Shown in pieces: positions 40,301 through 52,600 of a stretch of DNA of 64,000 bases; the stretch's first letter is position 1; each line of letters begins with the position of its first letter. Both the position numbers and the translations under genes were made by a program. The notes under the pieces were generated by a model that had not been told where the DNA came from, made no database searches, and saw only the letters and a list, made by a program, of their open reading frames with translations. Source of the stretch: Erinaceus europaeus (lineage: Eukaryota; Chordata; Mammalia; Eulipotyphla; Erinaceidae); assembly GCF_950295315.1 (NCBI RefSeq), contig NC_080177.1, positions 75,403,786 through 75,467,785 on the forward strand, given 5' to 3'.

Positions 40301-43300
40301 TAGTGAAAGTTGTTGCCTCTAACCAAATCAGACTTTCTAGAGAAATACTATTGTCTACCTTTTCAACAGCGACCCTTTCCTAATAATTCATTACTAACTC
40401 ATCTACCTGGGACACTATTAGAAATTTCTTATGAGGATTATTTTGCAGCAGGCTTCTATTTTTAGTGATTCTGCCTTTTACTCCTTTTTCTTTTCTTTTC
40501 TTTTTTAAAATTTAATGTTTTTCCACCAGGATTATTGCTGTGCTCAGCGTCTACATGACTCTACTTCCACTTCCGGTAGCCATTCTTTTTCTTTAGCTAC
40601 AGTAGACTGTGGAAGACAGAGAGGGAGAGGGAGAGGCAGAGAAGGACAGAGAAGGAGAAACACCTGTAGCACCACTCCACCCCTCCTGATACTTCTCCCC
40701 TGCAGGTCCAGGTGTTCTCATGGAGTGTCTGGAACTCAAACCCAGGTCCTCAGTCATGGTAACACGGGCTCTCTACTGACTTAGCCACCTGCCAGTCCTG
40801 CCTCCCAACTCCTTTTTCAACACAACTGTGGTGATTCCATCAGATTATCTCACTTCTTTGGCCCCAAATATTCAGTAACTTCCCTTCATGCTCAGAATAA
40901 ATGTAAAATTTTGCAAACACTGAGAGCCTCTTAATTGTCGTGTAAGCTTGTTTTTCTTTCTTTATATTTAAGTAGAATTACATTTTACCTTTTATTTTGC
41001 TCTTTTTTTGTCTGCTAATTTAATAATATGGTTAGATTTGGTGAGCCAAATATTATGTCATAGTTTTAGGTCATAGGTTAGGCCCATGTCTAGTGTTTTG
41101 AAATGTTTCTAGACTGTTTTCCAACAGGGGTTGGACCAATTTGCATCCCCACTAGTGTTACAATTAAGAGAGAAAAATAGAACAGCTAGACAAGAAATGG
41201 AAACCAGAATGAATATATGATACAATCACATTTATATAAAATTGTGTATTTGTGTACAGGTATAACATCTTTCAAAATTATTGATGAGAGATTTTAAAAA
41301 TCTGTGTCCCCGTTGCTTTGATTATTCTTTTAAACATTATGTATGGTGAGATGTTCCTGCAAACTTTCTGTATTGAAGGGGAGGGAGAGGACATCAGAGG
41401 CAAGCAGGCAGAGTTCTTACAAGTTTCTGCTTATTTCTCAACAGTTACATCATTTCACAAAGGCCGTAAGAGAATTATCTCGTGCTATTCACCTTCAGCC
41501 AGATGAGATTCAATTGTATATAATAAGGTACAAGTGTAGAAATAGAATTTTCTGGGAATCGGGCTGTAGCGCGGCGGGTAAAGCGCAGGTGGTGTGAAGC
41601 ACAAGGACTGGCGTTAAGGATCCTGGCTCGAGCCCCCGGCTCCCCACCTGCAGGGGAGTCATTTCACAGGTGGTGAAGCAGGTCTGCAGGTGTTTTTCTC
41701 TCCCCCTCTCTGTCTTCCCCTCCTCTCTCCATTTCTCTCTGTCCTATCCAACAACGACAGTAACCACAACAATAAAACTACAAGGGCAGCAAAAGGTAAT
41801 AAATAAAAATTTAAAAAGTTTTAAAAAAATAGAATTCTTCTTGGGATAACTTAGCTGGTGGGAAATTGCTGTAGTAATACTAGATTGACTTTTGATCCTT
41901 GTAGCCTCTACATTTTTGAGGCCATCTCCCAACCAGCAAGTCAGATTAAATACGTCCTTCTGTCTAAAGATCTACCATACATGTAAACATGCTCATAGTC
42001 ACTGGTGATCAGGGAAATGCAAATCAAAACAACAGTGAGATACCTCTGTACACCTGTGGGAATGTCACACATTAGAGAAGACAGAAACACCAACTGTTGG
42101 AGAGGCTATGAGAGGGAAAAGAGACTCTTGTACGTTTCTGGTGGTAATGCAAATTGGATTATTCCTGTGAAAAACAGTCTGCAGATTCATCAGAATTCTA
42201 GAAATGGATCTGCCTTACAACCCAGTAATCCCTCTCCTAGATATTTTATCTGGAAATAAATGTTCATAGCAGCAAGTTTGTAATAGCCCAAACTTGGAAA
42301 AAACCCATATGCCCAACGACAGATGAATGACTAAGAAAGTTGTGTGGGAGATACACACAATGAAATATTATGCAATAGTTAAAAATTATAAGGTTAGGGA
42401 ATTGGGTGGTAGTGCAGTGGGTTAAGCACATGTAGCGCGAAGTGCAAGGACCAGAGTAAGGATCCCGGCCACCTGCAGGGGAGTTGCTTCATAGGGAGTG
42501 AAGCAGGTCTGCAGGTGTCTATTGTTCTCTCTTCCTCTCTGTCTTCCCCTCCTGTCTCCATTTCTCTCTGTCCTAACAACGATGACATCAATAACAATGA
42601 CGACAACAATAACTACAACAACAATAAAAAGGGGCAACAAAAAGGGAAAAATAAATAAATATTAAAAAATTATAAGGTTATCTCCATTTCAAAATCATGG
42701 ACAGATCTTGAAGGTATCATGTTGAATGAGACTAGCCAGAAAGAGAAAGACCAATATAAAATTATCTCATTAGGAGGCAGAACTTAAGAACAGAGAACAG
42801 AAGAGAGGGCATGAGGTAAAACTTGGCCTGGGAAAGGAGGGATAGATACAGGATGAAGGACATTGGAGTCCTGGCATGTCTCCTAGACACCAGTCAAGCG
42901 GAGATGAGAGGCTGTGCCTATGTGTTAAAGACTAAACTGTAAACCATTTACCCTCCCCCCCCCACACCCACAAAGAAACCACTTTAAAATATAAGATAAC
43001 CTAGTTTTTTTACTTGCTCTGGTTGCATCAAGAACACAGCTGTTTACTGTTTAGCCTGAACAGTTTGTCTAGGTTCCTGTTGATATAACTATCACATCGT
43101 TTGTGCAAAACTAAGGGGATATATTTTGAGTAGTGGCTTGATTGTACTCATAGAGGTGCGAACCATATGCCTCAGTAATCTGGTGGGAGAGAAAAAGAGA
43201 CTTGATTTGTATTTCAAACATAGTTGGACTTTCTGTTAAGTGACCCATTTCATGTTTTGAGGTCTTACTACAAAATATAATTTCTAATCAGGATGTGGAC

Positions 43301-46300
43301 TTAAAGGGAAGTGGACAGTGACAGTACTTTTGACAAAGGCACCCATTGGCTTTTTAACTCTTAGACCACATTCTAGCAATTTATACACATTACTTTCTAC
43401 CATCTATGTCCCTTGAACGCTGCTTATCGTTTAATAACTTCTCAGCAATGGAGTACGGCATTTTAAATGATAAATTACAACGAGATTTGAGTATCTGGCT
43501 TCTAGCTTTTCATTTTCTACTTTATTGTCTTCTCATCTCATAGCTAATTTTTGTATTTAGACTGTGCAAGATGTGTATAACATTCAGTGTTTTCTTTTCA
43601 CACAGATAAGTATGAAATTTGTGATTAGGCTGGGGAGACAGCATAATAGTTCTGCAAAACACTTTCATGTCTGAGGCTGAGGCTCTAAGGTCTCAGGTTC
43701 AATTTCCAGCACCACCACAATCCAGAGCTGAGCAGTGCTCTGGTCTTTCTTTCTGTAACTCTCTCACTCATTAAAATAAAGTAAAATATTTTTTTTTGCA
43801 ATTGTATGAGTCATAATGTGACATTTTAAGTAACTGGTTACAAGGAACTATTTTAGAAAAGTAATTTTAACTGTTAAGAATTTAAAAGCTATTATGTTTT
43901 TCAGAGGAAAATATCTTCTTGTGATGAAATGTTACGATCTTGCAAAGTTCACTATTTACCAAGTAGCAGAAATGAACAAAGGTAAACATACCCAATGGGA
44001 AGTTCTACCTTAAAGAGCAAAGACTGCTTTGAATTGTTAATAATTTGCAGTAGTGAAGTAGACTTAACATGGAGGGTTCACTTGAAAGTTAAAGTTAGTT
44101 GAATTGTCTGACTTCCTCAGAATTACTGTGCTTTAAATTCAAGATACTTGGCAGAGATATTGATGAACTTTCCCTTTCTTTTAGGTATCATTGAGTTGAG
44201 TCCTATCCAGCAAGCACTAATCTATTCATTTTGTGAAAACCATGACAAGGCCATTCAGGTCTTAGATGGGTTCACTCTACGTCGCCCAGATATGGCCATG
44301 TATACTATGTTAGCCAAAGCCTTGATGAAAGCCAAGAAGAACAAGGTGACAAGTCTTGAGTTAGATTTAGTAAGCCCTTTATAATGTGCCTGGAACAAAT
44401 GCTTAAATATTTCTAGTCCAAACTAAATCATACCATCTATTTATTGATTCTTCTGTTAATTAACATTTAGGTCATTTATTTTTATTTTTCCTCTTTCAAG
44501 TTATAAATATAGTATGTTATAAATATACTTAATAAATATACTTACTTTAATGACTTCTACTAACATGTGGGGGTTGGCTTTCCAGGATGTATTCATAGGA
44601 GTGGAATTGTGGAATTGCTGGCATGTGAATGTTTAACTTTCAAGAAAGTGACACATTGTTCCTTAGGATGGTACCATTTTTTTTTTTTTTTAATGTTCCC
44701 AACTGCAGTGTGTGAGTTTTCCTGTTTGTTCAATTCTTCTACAATAATTGGTATTGTCAGATCGCTTTTTAGTCAAAAACTCAAGTTTCACCATTCACGA
44801 AGCCTCCTCCCCCTGCTGGTGAGGACTGGGGTCTTGAACCCGTGTCATCATGCATTGTAACCTGTGTGCTACCGCCTGGCTCCTCCCCCAAACTGTTATC
44901 TACAGGACCTCCTCAGTACTATTTTCAGCATGGGAATATGCTTTACCTGCAAGTCCTTACAGAGCTTGGTGAGGAGACTTGTGAGCGTAAAAGGGAGCAA
45001 GAGGTGTGGCATCAGCTAGAGGAGAAAGCAGAAGAGGGTGAAAATGTCTTCCTCTTACCTCACGTGGGATGCAGCCGGGCTGTATCTGCTCAAGGAGACA
45101 GTGATAGGTCTGAGATTCAAAGAGAAAAGAAAATAGCAGGTCATGCTCAGGAGGGACAAATGGAGATGGCGTGAAGAGCACAGCTTTAACAGTTAATTCT
45201 AAAAAGGAGAAGAAGCAGAGGCCAGAGGAACAAATGAAAATGGTGGAAGCGCATGTGGCACAAAGCGCAGGGACCGGAGTAAGGATCCCGGTTCGAGCCC
45301 CCGGCTCCCCACCTGCAGGGGAGTCGCTTCACAGGCGGTGAAGCAGGTCTGCAGGTGTCTATCTTTCTCTCCCCCTCTCTGTCTTTCCCTCTTCTCTCCA
45401 TTTCTCTCTGTCCTATCCAACAACGACGATGACAACAATAGTAACTACACAGTAAACACGGGCAACAAGATGGAATAAATACATTTTTTTTTTATAAAAG
45501 AAATATATTGGGTGGGAGGGGAGGAAGGAGGGCTGGGGAGATAGCTTAATGGTTATGGAAAACACCTTCATGCCTGAAGCTCAGAGATCGTCTTCAATCA
45601 CTGGCATTACCATCAGCCAGTGATGAAAGGTAGAAAATTGAGAAGGTAAGGCATTTATTTATGTATCTGTTTTTCTGGGGCTCGGTGCCAGCACTATGAA
45701 TCTACTGCTCCAGGAGGCTGTCTTTTCCTATTCATTTTTTTTTCTTCTAATTTTTGTTAGGACAGAGAAATTGTGAGAGGATGGGGGGATAGAGGGAGAG
45801 AAAGAGAGACACTCGCAGACCTGCTTCACCTCTTGTGAAGTGTCCCCCGCTCTCCCACAGTTGGGAGTGGGGGCTCAGATCTGGGTTCTTGAGCTTGGTA
45901 AAGTGCACGCTTAACCAGGCACGCCGCTGCCCGGACTCCAGCATTTATTTTTTATAATGAGGCATTTCCTGATAGTGAGGACAGAGGATGGGTATTGAGG
46001 TGGGCTGTGAACATGTGAGGAAATAAGCAAGGGGGGAGGCACAAAGAGCACTTAATCATTCCTTCCTTCCTTCCTTCCTTTTATCATTTTTCCTTCCTTC
46101 CTTTTTTTCCTTCCTTCCTTCCTTCCTTTTTCCTTCCTTCCTCCCTTCCTTCCTACCTACCTCCTTACCTTCTTTCCTTCCTTGTTTCCTTCCTTTCTCT
46201 ATCAACTTTGGACCTCCCCCAGCAAATACTGTGTACCCACTGCACTACCTCAACCATCTCCCCATTCCTAAGTCTCATTATTTTCTTTAGCACTATACTA

Positions 46301-46635
46301 TAGATAAGAACAGTACTTAAGTCACAAGTATTAGTATTTCTGTTTAGATTAAATCTAAACAGTTGGATACTTATGAGTAGTTGTTTCTAATAAATGGTGA
46401 TTTCTGGTGCTAGTTTATATTGGGGTGCCAGGAGAAACCTCAGAAAGAAAATAGCTGAAGGGCTAACAAATTAACCTGCTCTGTCAAGTGCATAATCCAG
46501 GTTGGAGCCAGGTCTCTAGGAGAAGCTGTTATGCTGTGATACCATTCTTTTTTTCTTTGTCTTTCTACCTCTGTTTCTGTCTTACTCTTTACTTGAGATT
46601 GTCAGCTCAGAGTGGTGAAGCCCTGAAGCGTGTGC

Positions 46636-46681
<46 letters not shown>

Positions 46682-49600
46682 ACACACGCACACACACCAC
46701 GAAGGTTGATTAAAAATGACATCTGATATTTTTACTGAAGATCTTTTATTATCTGTTATCAGCCCAGTATTGCCTGCAGGAAAATTAATAGGAAATTTGT
46801 CATGAGCTAGTTCACAAATATACATCCGACTTAAGAACACAATAAATTATCTTGTAGAATCTAGAAGTCAGTTCTAGAAGCCCACACACTTCAGTACCAG
46901 TGTGGAGGATGGGGCTGTGGATCTTCCCTGCTACTCCCTCCCCTGTTTTCACCCCCAGCCTCTTTATGATGTGTACTGATAAGATTTTTTTATCTTACCA
47001 GCTCTGGTAACAGTCCTTTAAACATTGAAGACTGAGGCAGTGGTGCACCTGGTAGAGTACACACTCTATGCAGTGCATAAAGAACTGGGTTCGAGCTCCC
47101 TGGTCTCCACCTGCAGGGGGAAGCTTCACGAATGGTGAAGCTGAGAGGCAGATATCCCTCTTTCTCGCTCTCCCTCCTCGCTCAATTTCTCTGTCTCTGT
47201 CCAGTAATAAAGAAATTAAATCAAGAATTTTAAAAAAATCGTTGAAGTCAATCATGTTAGATGAATTATGGAAAGAAATATTTATTCCTCTCTCTCTTTA
47301 AATATATCATTACAGGAAGCTCTGAAAATGTTTAAAAAGGCATTGGATGTCTTTTCTCACTCTGACAAAGGACCAAACGCCGTTGCTGCCTCATCGGACT
47401 GTTTGTACCACATGGGTCTTTGCTACTTGGAGGACGGCAATGCACACATGGTATTTTGAAGTGTAGGCTATTTGTGATTTTAGAAAGTGATTTCTTGTGT
47501 TAAGTTCTCTTTCTGAAGGGCTACCTATCCAACAAATAACTCGGCCAAAGTGTCCTGTAAAACTTACCTTATTACAGTTGGTCTGTCCCCTACAGCACTA
47601 GTGGTATTTTAATCAGCACATTTTATATGAGGCTCATTTGCCAACATAGTTCTGAAGACTAAAATGTGTTCCTCTCTAAAACCATAAGTCTGTATGCAAG
47701 GAATTATGACCAGGAGATGGCTCACCTGATATGGTATCTGCCTGTTGTGACTGAGAACCTGGGTTTGAGCCCCTGAACCACATAACAGCACCATGGATGG
47801 CAGTAGGGGAGATCCATGGATAATGAACAGGTGTTGTGGCCTCTTCTCCTCCTCCTTCTCCTTCTCCTTCTCCTTCTCCTTCTCCTTCTCCTTCTCCTTC
47901 TCCTTCTTCTTCTTCTCCTCCTCCTCCTCTTTCTCCTCCTCCTCCTCCTTCTTCTTCCTCTCCTTCTCCTTCTTCCTCTCCCCCTTCCTCCTCCTCCTCC
48001 TCCTCCTCCTCTCCTTCTCCTTCTTCCTCTCCCCCTTCCTCCTCCTCCTCCTCCTCCTCCTCCTCTTCTTCTTCTTCTTCTTCTTCTTCTCCTCCTCCTC
48101 CTCCTTCTACTCCTCCTCCTCCTCCTCCTTCTCCTTCTCCATCTCCTCCTCCCCCCTTTTTTTTGCCATGAGTGTTATTGCTGGGGTTCACTGCCTGCAC
48201 TATGAATCTACCGCTCCTGGTAGCCATTTTATTTTATTTTATTTTTCTGTTTTTATTGGATAGAACAGAGAGAAATTGAGGAGAGAAAGAGACACCTGCA
48301 TACCTGCTTCACTGCTTATGAAGCATCCCCACTGTAGGTGGGGGGCTTGAACTCAGGTCCCAGTGGGTTTTTGTGCTTAGTGCTACATGTGCTTAACCCA
48401 GTGCCTAGCCCCCACTTTCTTCTGTGTTTCCATATCCCCTATCTCTCTCAGAAAAAAAAAATTAGACCAGGGAGGACACTCAGAAGTATTGCACATTTCT
48501 GTTCTGGGTTTATTCCATGGTGCTGCATTAAAAAAGTTCATGGCAAAATAATTTTATCCCACTCATATGAATTTATTGATTACATTATACTTTAAGTTGT
48601 GTGCTACACTGTGGTGTCGAATAGATCGAAGGTGGTGAGGTCACTTGCTGACTTCTGTCACTACAACTGAACAATGCAGATCAGATTGAAACTGGACTTC
48701 AAGATGGCCAGATTTCAAACAAGTTGACCCAATTGTTATTATTATTTTAAAATTTCTTTATTGGAGGATTAATGATTTATAGTCAACAGTAAAATACAGT
48801 AATTTTTACATGTGTCACATTTCCCAGTTTTCCACATAAAAATACAACCCCCTCTTGGTCCTCCTCTGCCATCATGTTCCAGGACCTGAACCCTCCCCCC
48901 ACCCCAGCCTTTTAAAATGTCTTTATTGCGGGATTAATATTTTACATTCGACAGTTTGTACATGCATAACATTTCTCAGTTTTCCACATAACAATACACC
49001 CCCCACTAGGTCGTCTGCCATCCTTTTTGTACCTATACTCTCTGCCCCACCCACCCCAGAGTCTTTTACTTTGGTGCAAAACACCAACTCCAGTCCAGGT
49101 TCTGCTTAGTGTTTTCCCTTCTGATCTTGTTTTTCAACTTCTGCCTGTGAGTGAGATCATCCCATATTCATCCTTCTGTTTCTGGCTTATCTCACTTAAA
49201 GTGATTAAGATTCAAGATTGGGTAAAGAAGGTGATTTCATTGTTTTTAATAGCTGAGTAGTATTTCAATATGTATATAGACCACGACTTACTTAGCCACT
49301 CACCCATTGTTGGACACCTAGGTTGCTTCCAGGTTTTGGCTATCACAAACTGTGCTACTATGAACATAGGTGTACACAGAACTTTTTGGATGGTTGTGTT
49401 TGGCTCCTTAGGCTATTTCCCCAGGAGAGGGATTGCAGGGTCATAGGGTAGGAAGTTGACCCAATTATTACATACTTATACAGTCTGGCTATTTCACACA
49501 ATTCTCAACTTCAAAAATTGTCAGTAAATATGTAGAATAATTGATTTCCAATGGCTACTGTTGGATATTCCATAAGTCTCGTCATTCCAACTCTTGTTCA

Positions 49601-52600
49601 TAGGGGTGGACAGTGTCTGAAACTTTCATCAAACTTGAATAAGAGCTATAACTGATTGACTGTCCTACTGAGAATTTCTAATAAATATAAGGTCAACTAC
49701 AATTTTGTTCTGTTTTCAGTGCTTTGGAGCAACCAGAAAATAAATTCATCTTTGTTTGTAATGTTAGGGAAAGTTTTACAGTCCCATTGTTCTGAAATTT
49801 CATAACTGTGTCTGCTATAGTTCTTGGACTTTCATGCTCTGTAAATGTACTGATTATGATGTAATTGGTGAAACATAACATAAGGAAAAGCAACTGAAAT
49901 GAAACCAGTCATGTGGTGTGTTGCTATGGCATTTTTGTGGATATGGATAATACAGACATGAGTCAGGGAGTAAGGGATCTGTAAAAATATGACCAACCTG
50001 ACTTGTTCATAATTATTACTTTTTGCTTCATGCAAAAGATTCACTGGAAGAAATCTTGCTAGTGTCATTATTATTTTATTAGTTTTATTTTTAACCAGAG
50101 TACTGCTCAGCTCTGATTTATCATAGTGCTAGAATTGAACCTGGGACCTCAGAGTCTTAGACATGGAAATATTTGGCATAATAATTATGTTATCTCCCTG
50201 GACCAGGATAAATATACTTTAAATGACAAAAAGTAAAAATTATCAACAGTAGTTATATATTATAATTTATACAAACATCAAAAGGATATATTCTACTCAC
50301 GAAATGATTTGCTTCTTCAATGATATGCTTTTTCTAGGCTCTTGATACTTTCACAAAAGCTGTGAAAGCAAATCCTAATTTTGCTGAAGGGTTTTATCAA
50401 CGTGGACTCTGTAAAGTCAAACTTCGCAAACATACCTCAATCCTGGATTTTAATCGTGCAATTACCATTAATCCAAATCATTACCAGGTATTCAAATGAA
50501 CAATCTTGGAATTTTGAAGTGTGTGTTAAAATGATTAACTTATTTAAAAAATGTTTAAACTTTGTTTATTTATTGGAGAGAACTTGAGGGGAAAGAGAAA
50601 GGTGGGAAAGAGAAAGAGGGAGAGAGAGAAAGAGAGAGAGAGAGAAGAGAGAAAGAGAATGACACCACAAGCACTGCTCTACCTCTCATGAAGTTCCCCC
50701 CTTCCACTTGGGGACTGGGGACTTGAACTTGGGTCCTTGAGCATTGTAACATATATGCTCTAAGGTGTAAACCACCACCCAGGCCCTACAAGTGTAAATT
50801 CCTTAGGAAGCACTGTTACTAACAGCAGAAAATTACTACAACTTCTCAGCTTTGTTTTCTTAATCTACAGATCTGTATTTCTTCTTGAATTAAAAATATT
50901 TTCAACCAGGATATACATGCTTTTTTGTGCTGTGATGCTTATAACTATCATGAATATTCTAATATATCCATAAATATTTATAGTTTTGTATGTTGTTATT
51001 AAATTTATTTATTTGCCATTTTACTGCAATATTGATTCATACCTTTTTATTTACTTATTTTTCAAGATTTAATCATTAATGAAAGATGGAGAGAGAGAGC
51101 CAGAATATGCACAATCTGGCCCATGCATTACTCCCCAACAGTTGTGGGACCTCATGCTTGAGGGTCCTACCTCCTTGGCCACTGATCCCTATCTCTTAAG
51201 AGGCCAGAGAGACAATACAAAATTCAAGAGGTGAAGTTTGATTGAATTCTAATTTGAAAAGTCTGGGAAATTTGAACATGGAGAAAATATCAGACGACTT
51301 TAGAGAAGTCTCATTAAATATCATAGATATATAGCGGCAATAAGGCTATGCAGGAAATGATTTTTTTTCACAGTAGATGCACACTAGAAGGCTTGGGTGA
51401 AGTATGAGGATGTCTATACTGTAATTTCTTTTTTTAACTTTTATTTACTTATTTATTTATTCTATTAAAAGACTTATTTTATTATGAGAAAAAGAGATTC
51501 ACATTGGGGGTGAGAGTGGTCAGAGTACCCCAGCTCCCCTGCTATGTATGCAGGGCTGGGAATCAAGCTGTGAGCGTCATACATGCACATCCTGTGTTCT
51601 ACTAAATGTAACCTTAATTTCTTTTTTTTTTTAATTTCTTTATTGGGGAATTAATGTTTTACATTCAACAGTAAATACAATAGTTTGTACATGCATAACA
51701 TTCCCCAGTTTCCCATTATATTTACTTATTTTTAAATATTTATTTTATTTATTTATTCCCTTTTGTTGCCCTTGTTTTATTGTTGTAGTTATTATTGTTG
51801 TCATTGTTAAATAGGACAGAGAGAAATGGAGAGAGGAGGGGAAGACAGAGAGGAGAAAGAAAGATAGACACCTGCAGACCTGCTTCACCGCCTGTGAAGC
51901 GACTCCCCTGCAGGTGGGGACCAGGGGCTCAAACCGGGATCCTTAACGCAGGCCCTTGTGCTTTGGGCCACGTGCGCTTAAGCCGCTGCGCTACTGCCCG
52001 ACACCCTATGCCTTACTTTCAAGTAGTTTGGAAAGAAAAAAATAGAACAGGAGATACTACAGAGTGTTCAAAGATACTGAATCTAGATATGATAGGTGTA
52101 CAAATGTTCATTGTTCTGTACTTTCAATTATACTGTGTGTTAAATTTTTTTTCTAGGACAGTAGTAATATGCTATACACTTGGTGCCATCTTTGGGTAGT
52201 GTCAGTTTATTAAAATACCTCGATCTTGGTAGAATTGATGTCTTTACAGAAACATCCTTTCCTGATTCCTTCTCCTTTCTCTGAACAGGCATATTTAAGT
52301 CGAGCAGCCTTCTATGGTCTAAAAGGCAGATATTCTAAAGCGATCTTGAATTGTAATGAGGCGATTAAAATCTATCCTAAGAGTGTCCGTGCCTATATCT
52401 ACAGAGGAGTCCTGAAATACTACAACAGGGTAGGCTGGGTCTCCTGCTTGTTGGACCCAAGTTTTGTAGTAGGTCGATGCTCGGATGCCAAGTAGAAAGT
52501 CACTTCCTTCGTTTGTCTGAGAAAGAAGCATCACTGTTTTACGCAGGCAGAACTATGTGGAACATTTGATGACATTTTTACACAGTACACAGTACGGGAT

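Noticed and set aside
5388..46198. Tandem repeats as CRISPR-like arrays
   Set aside because: The repeats are microsatellites without unique spacers, and this is mammalian DNA.
47816..48227. Long open frames on both strands (Leu/Ser/Pro/Phe-rich on plus, Glu/Gly-rich on minus)
   Set aside because: They are produced by the TCC/TTC repeat itself; a homopyrimidine strand contains no stop codons in any frame.
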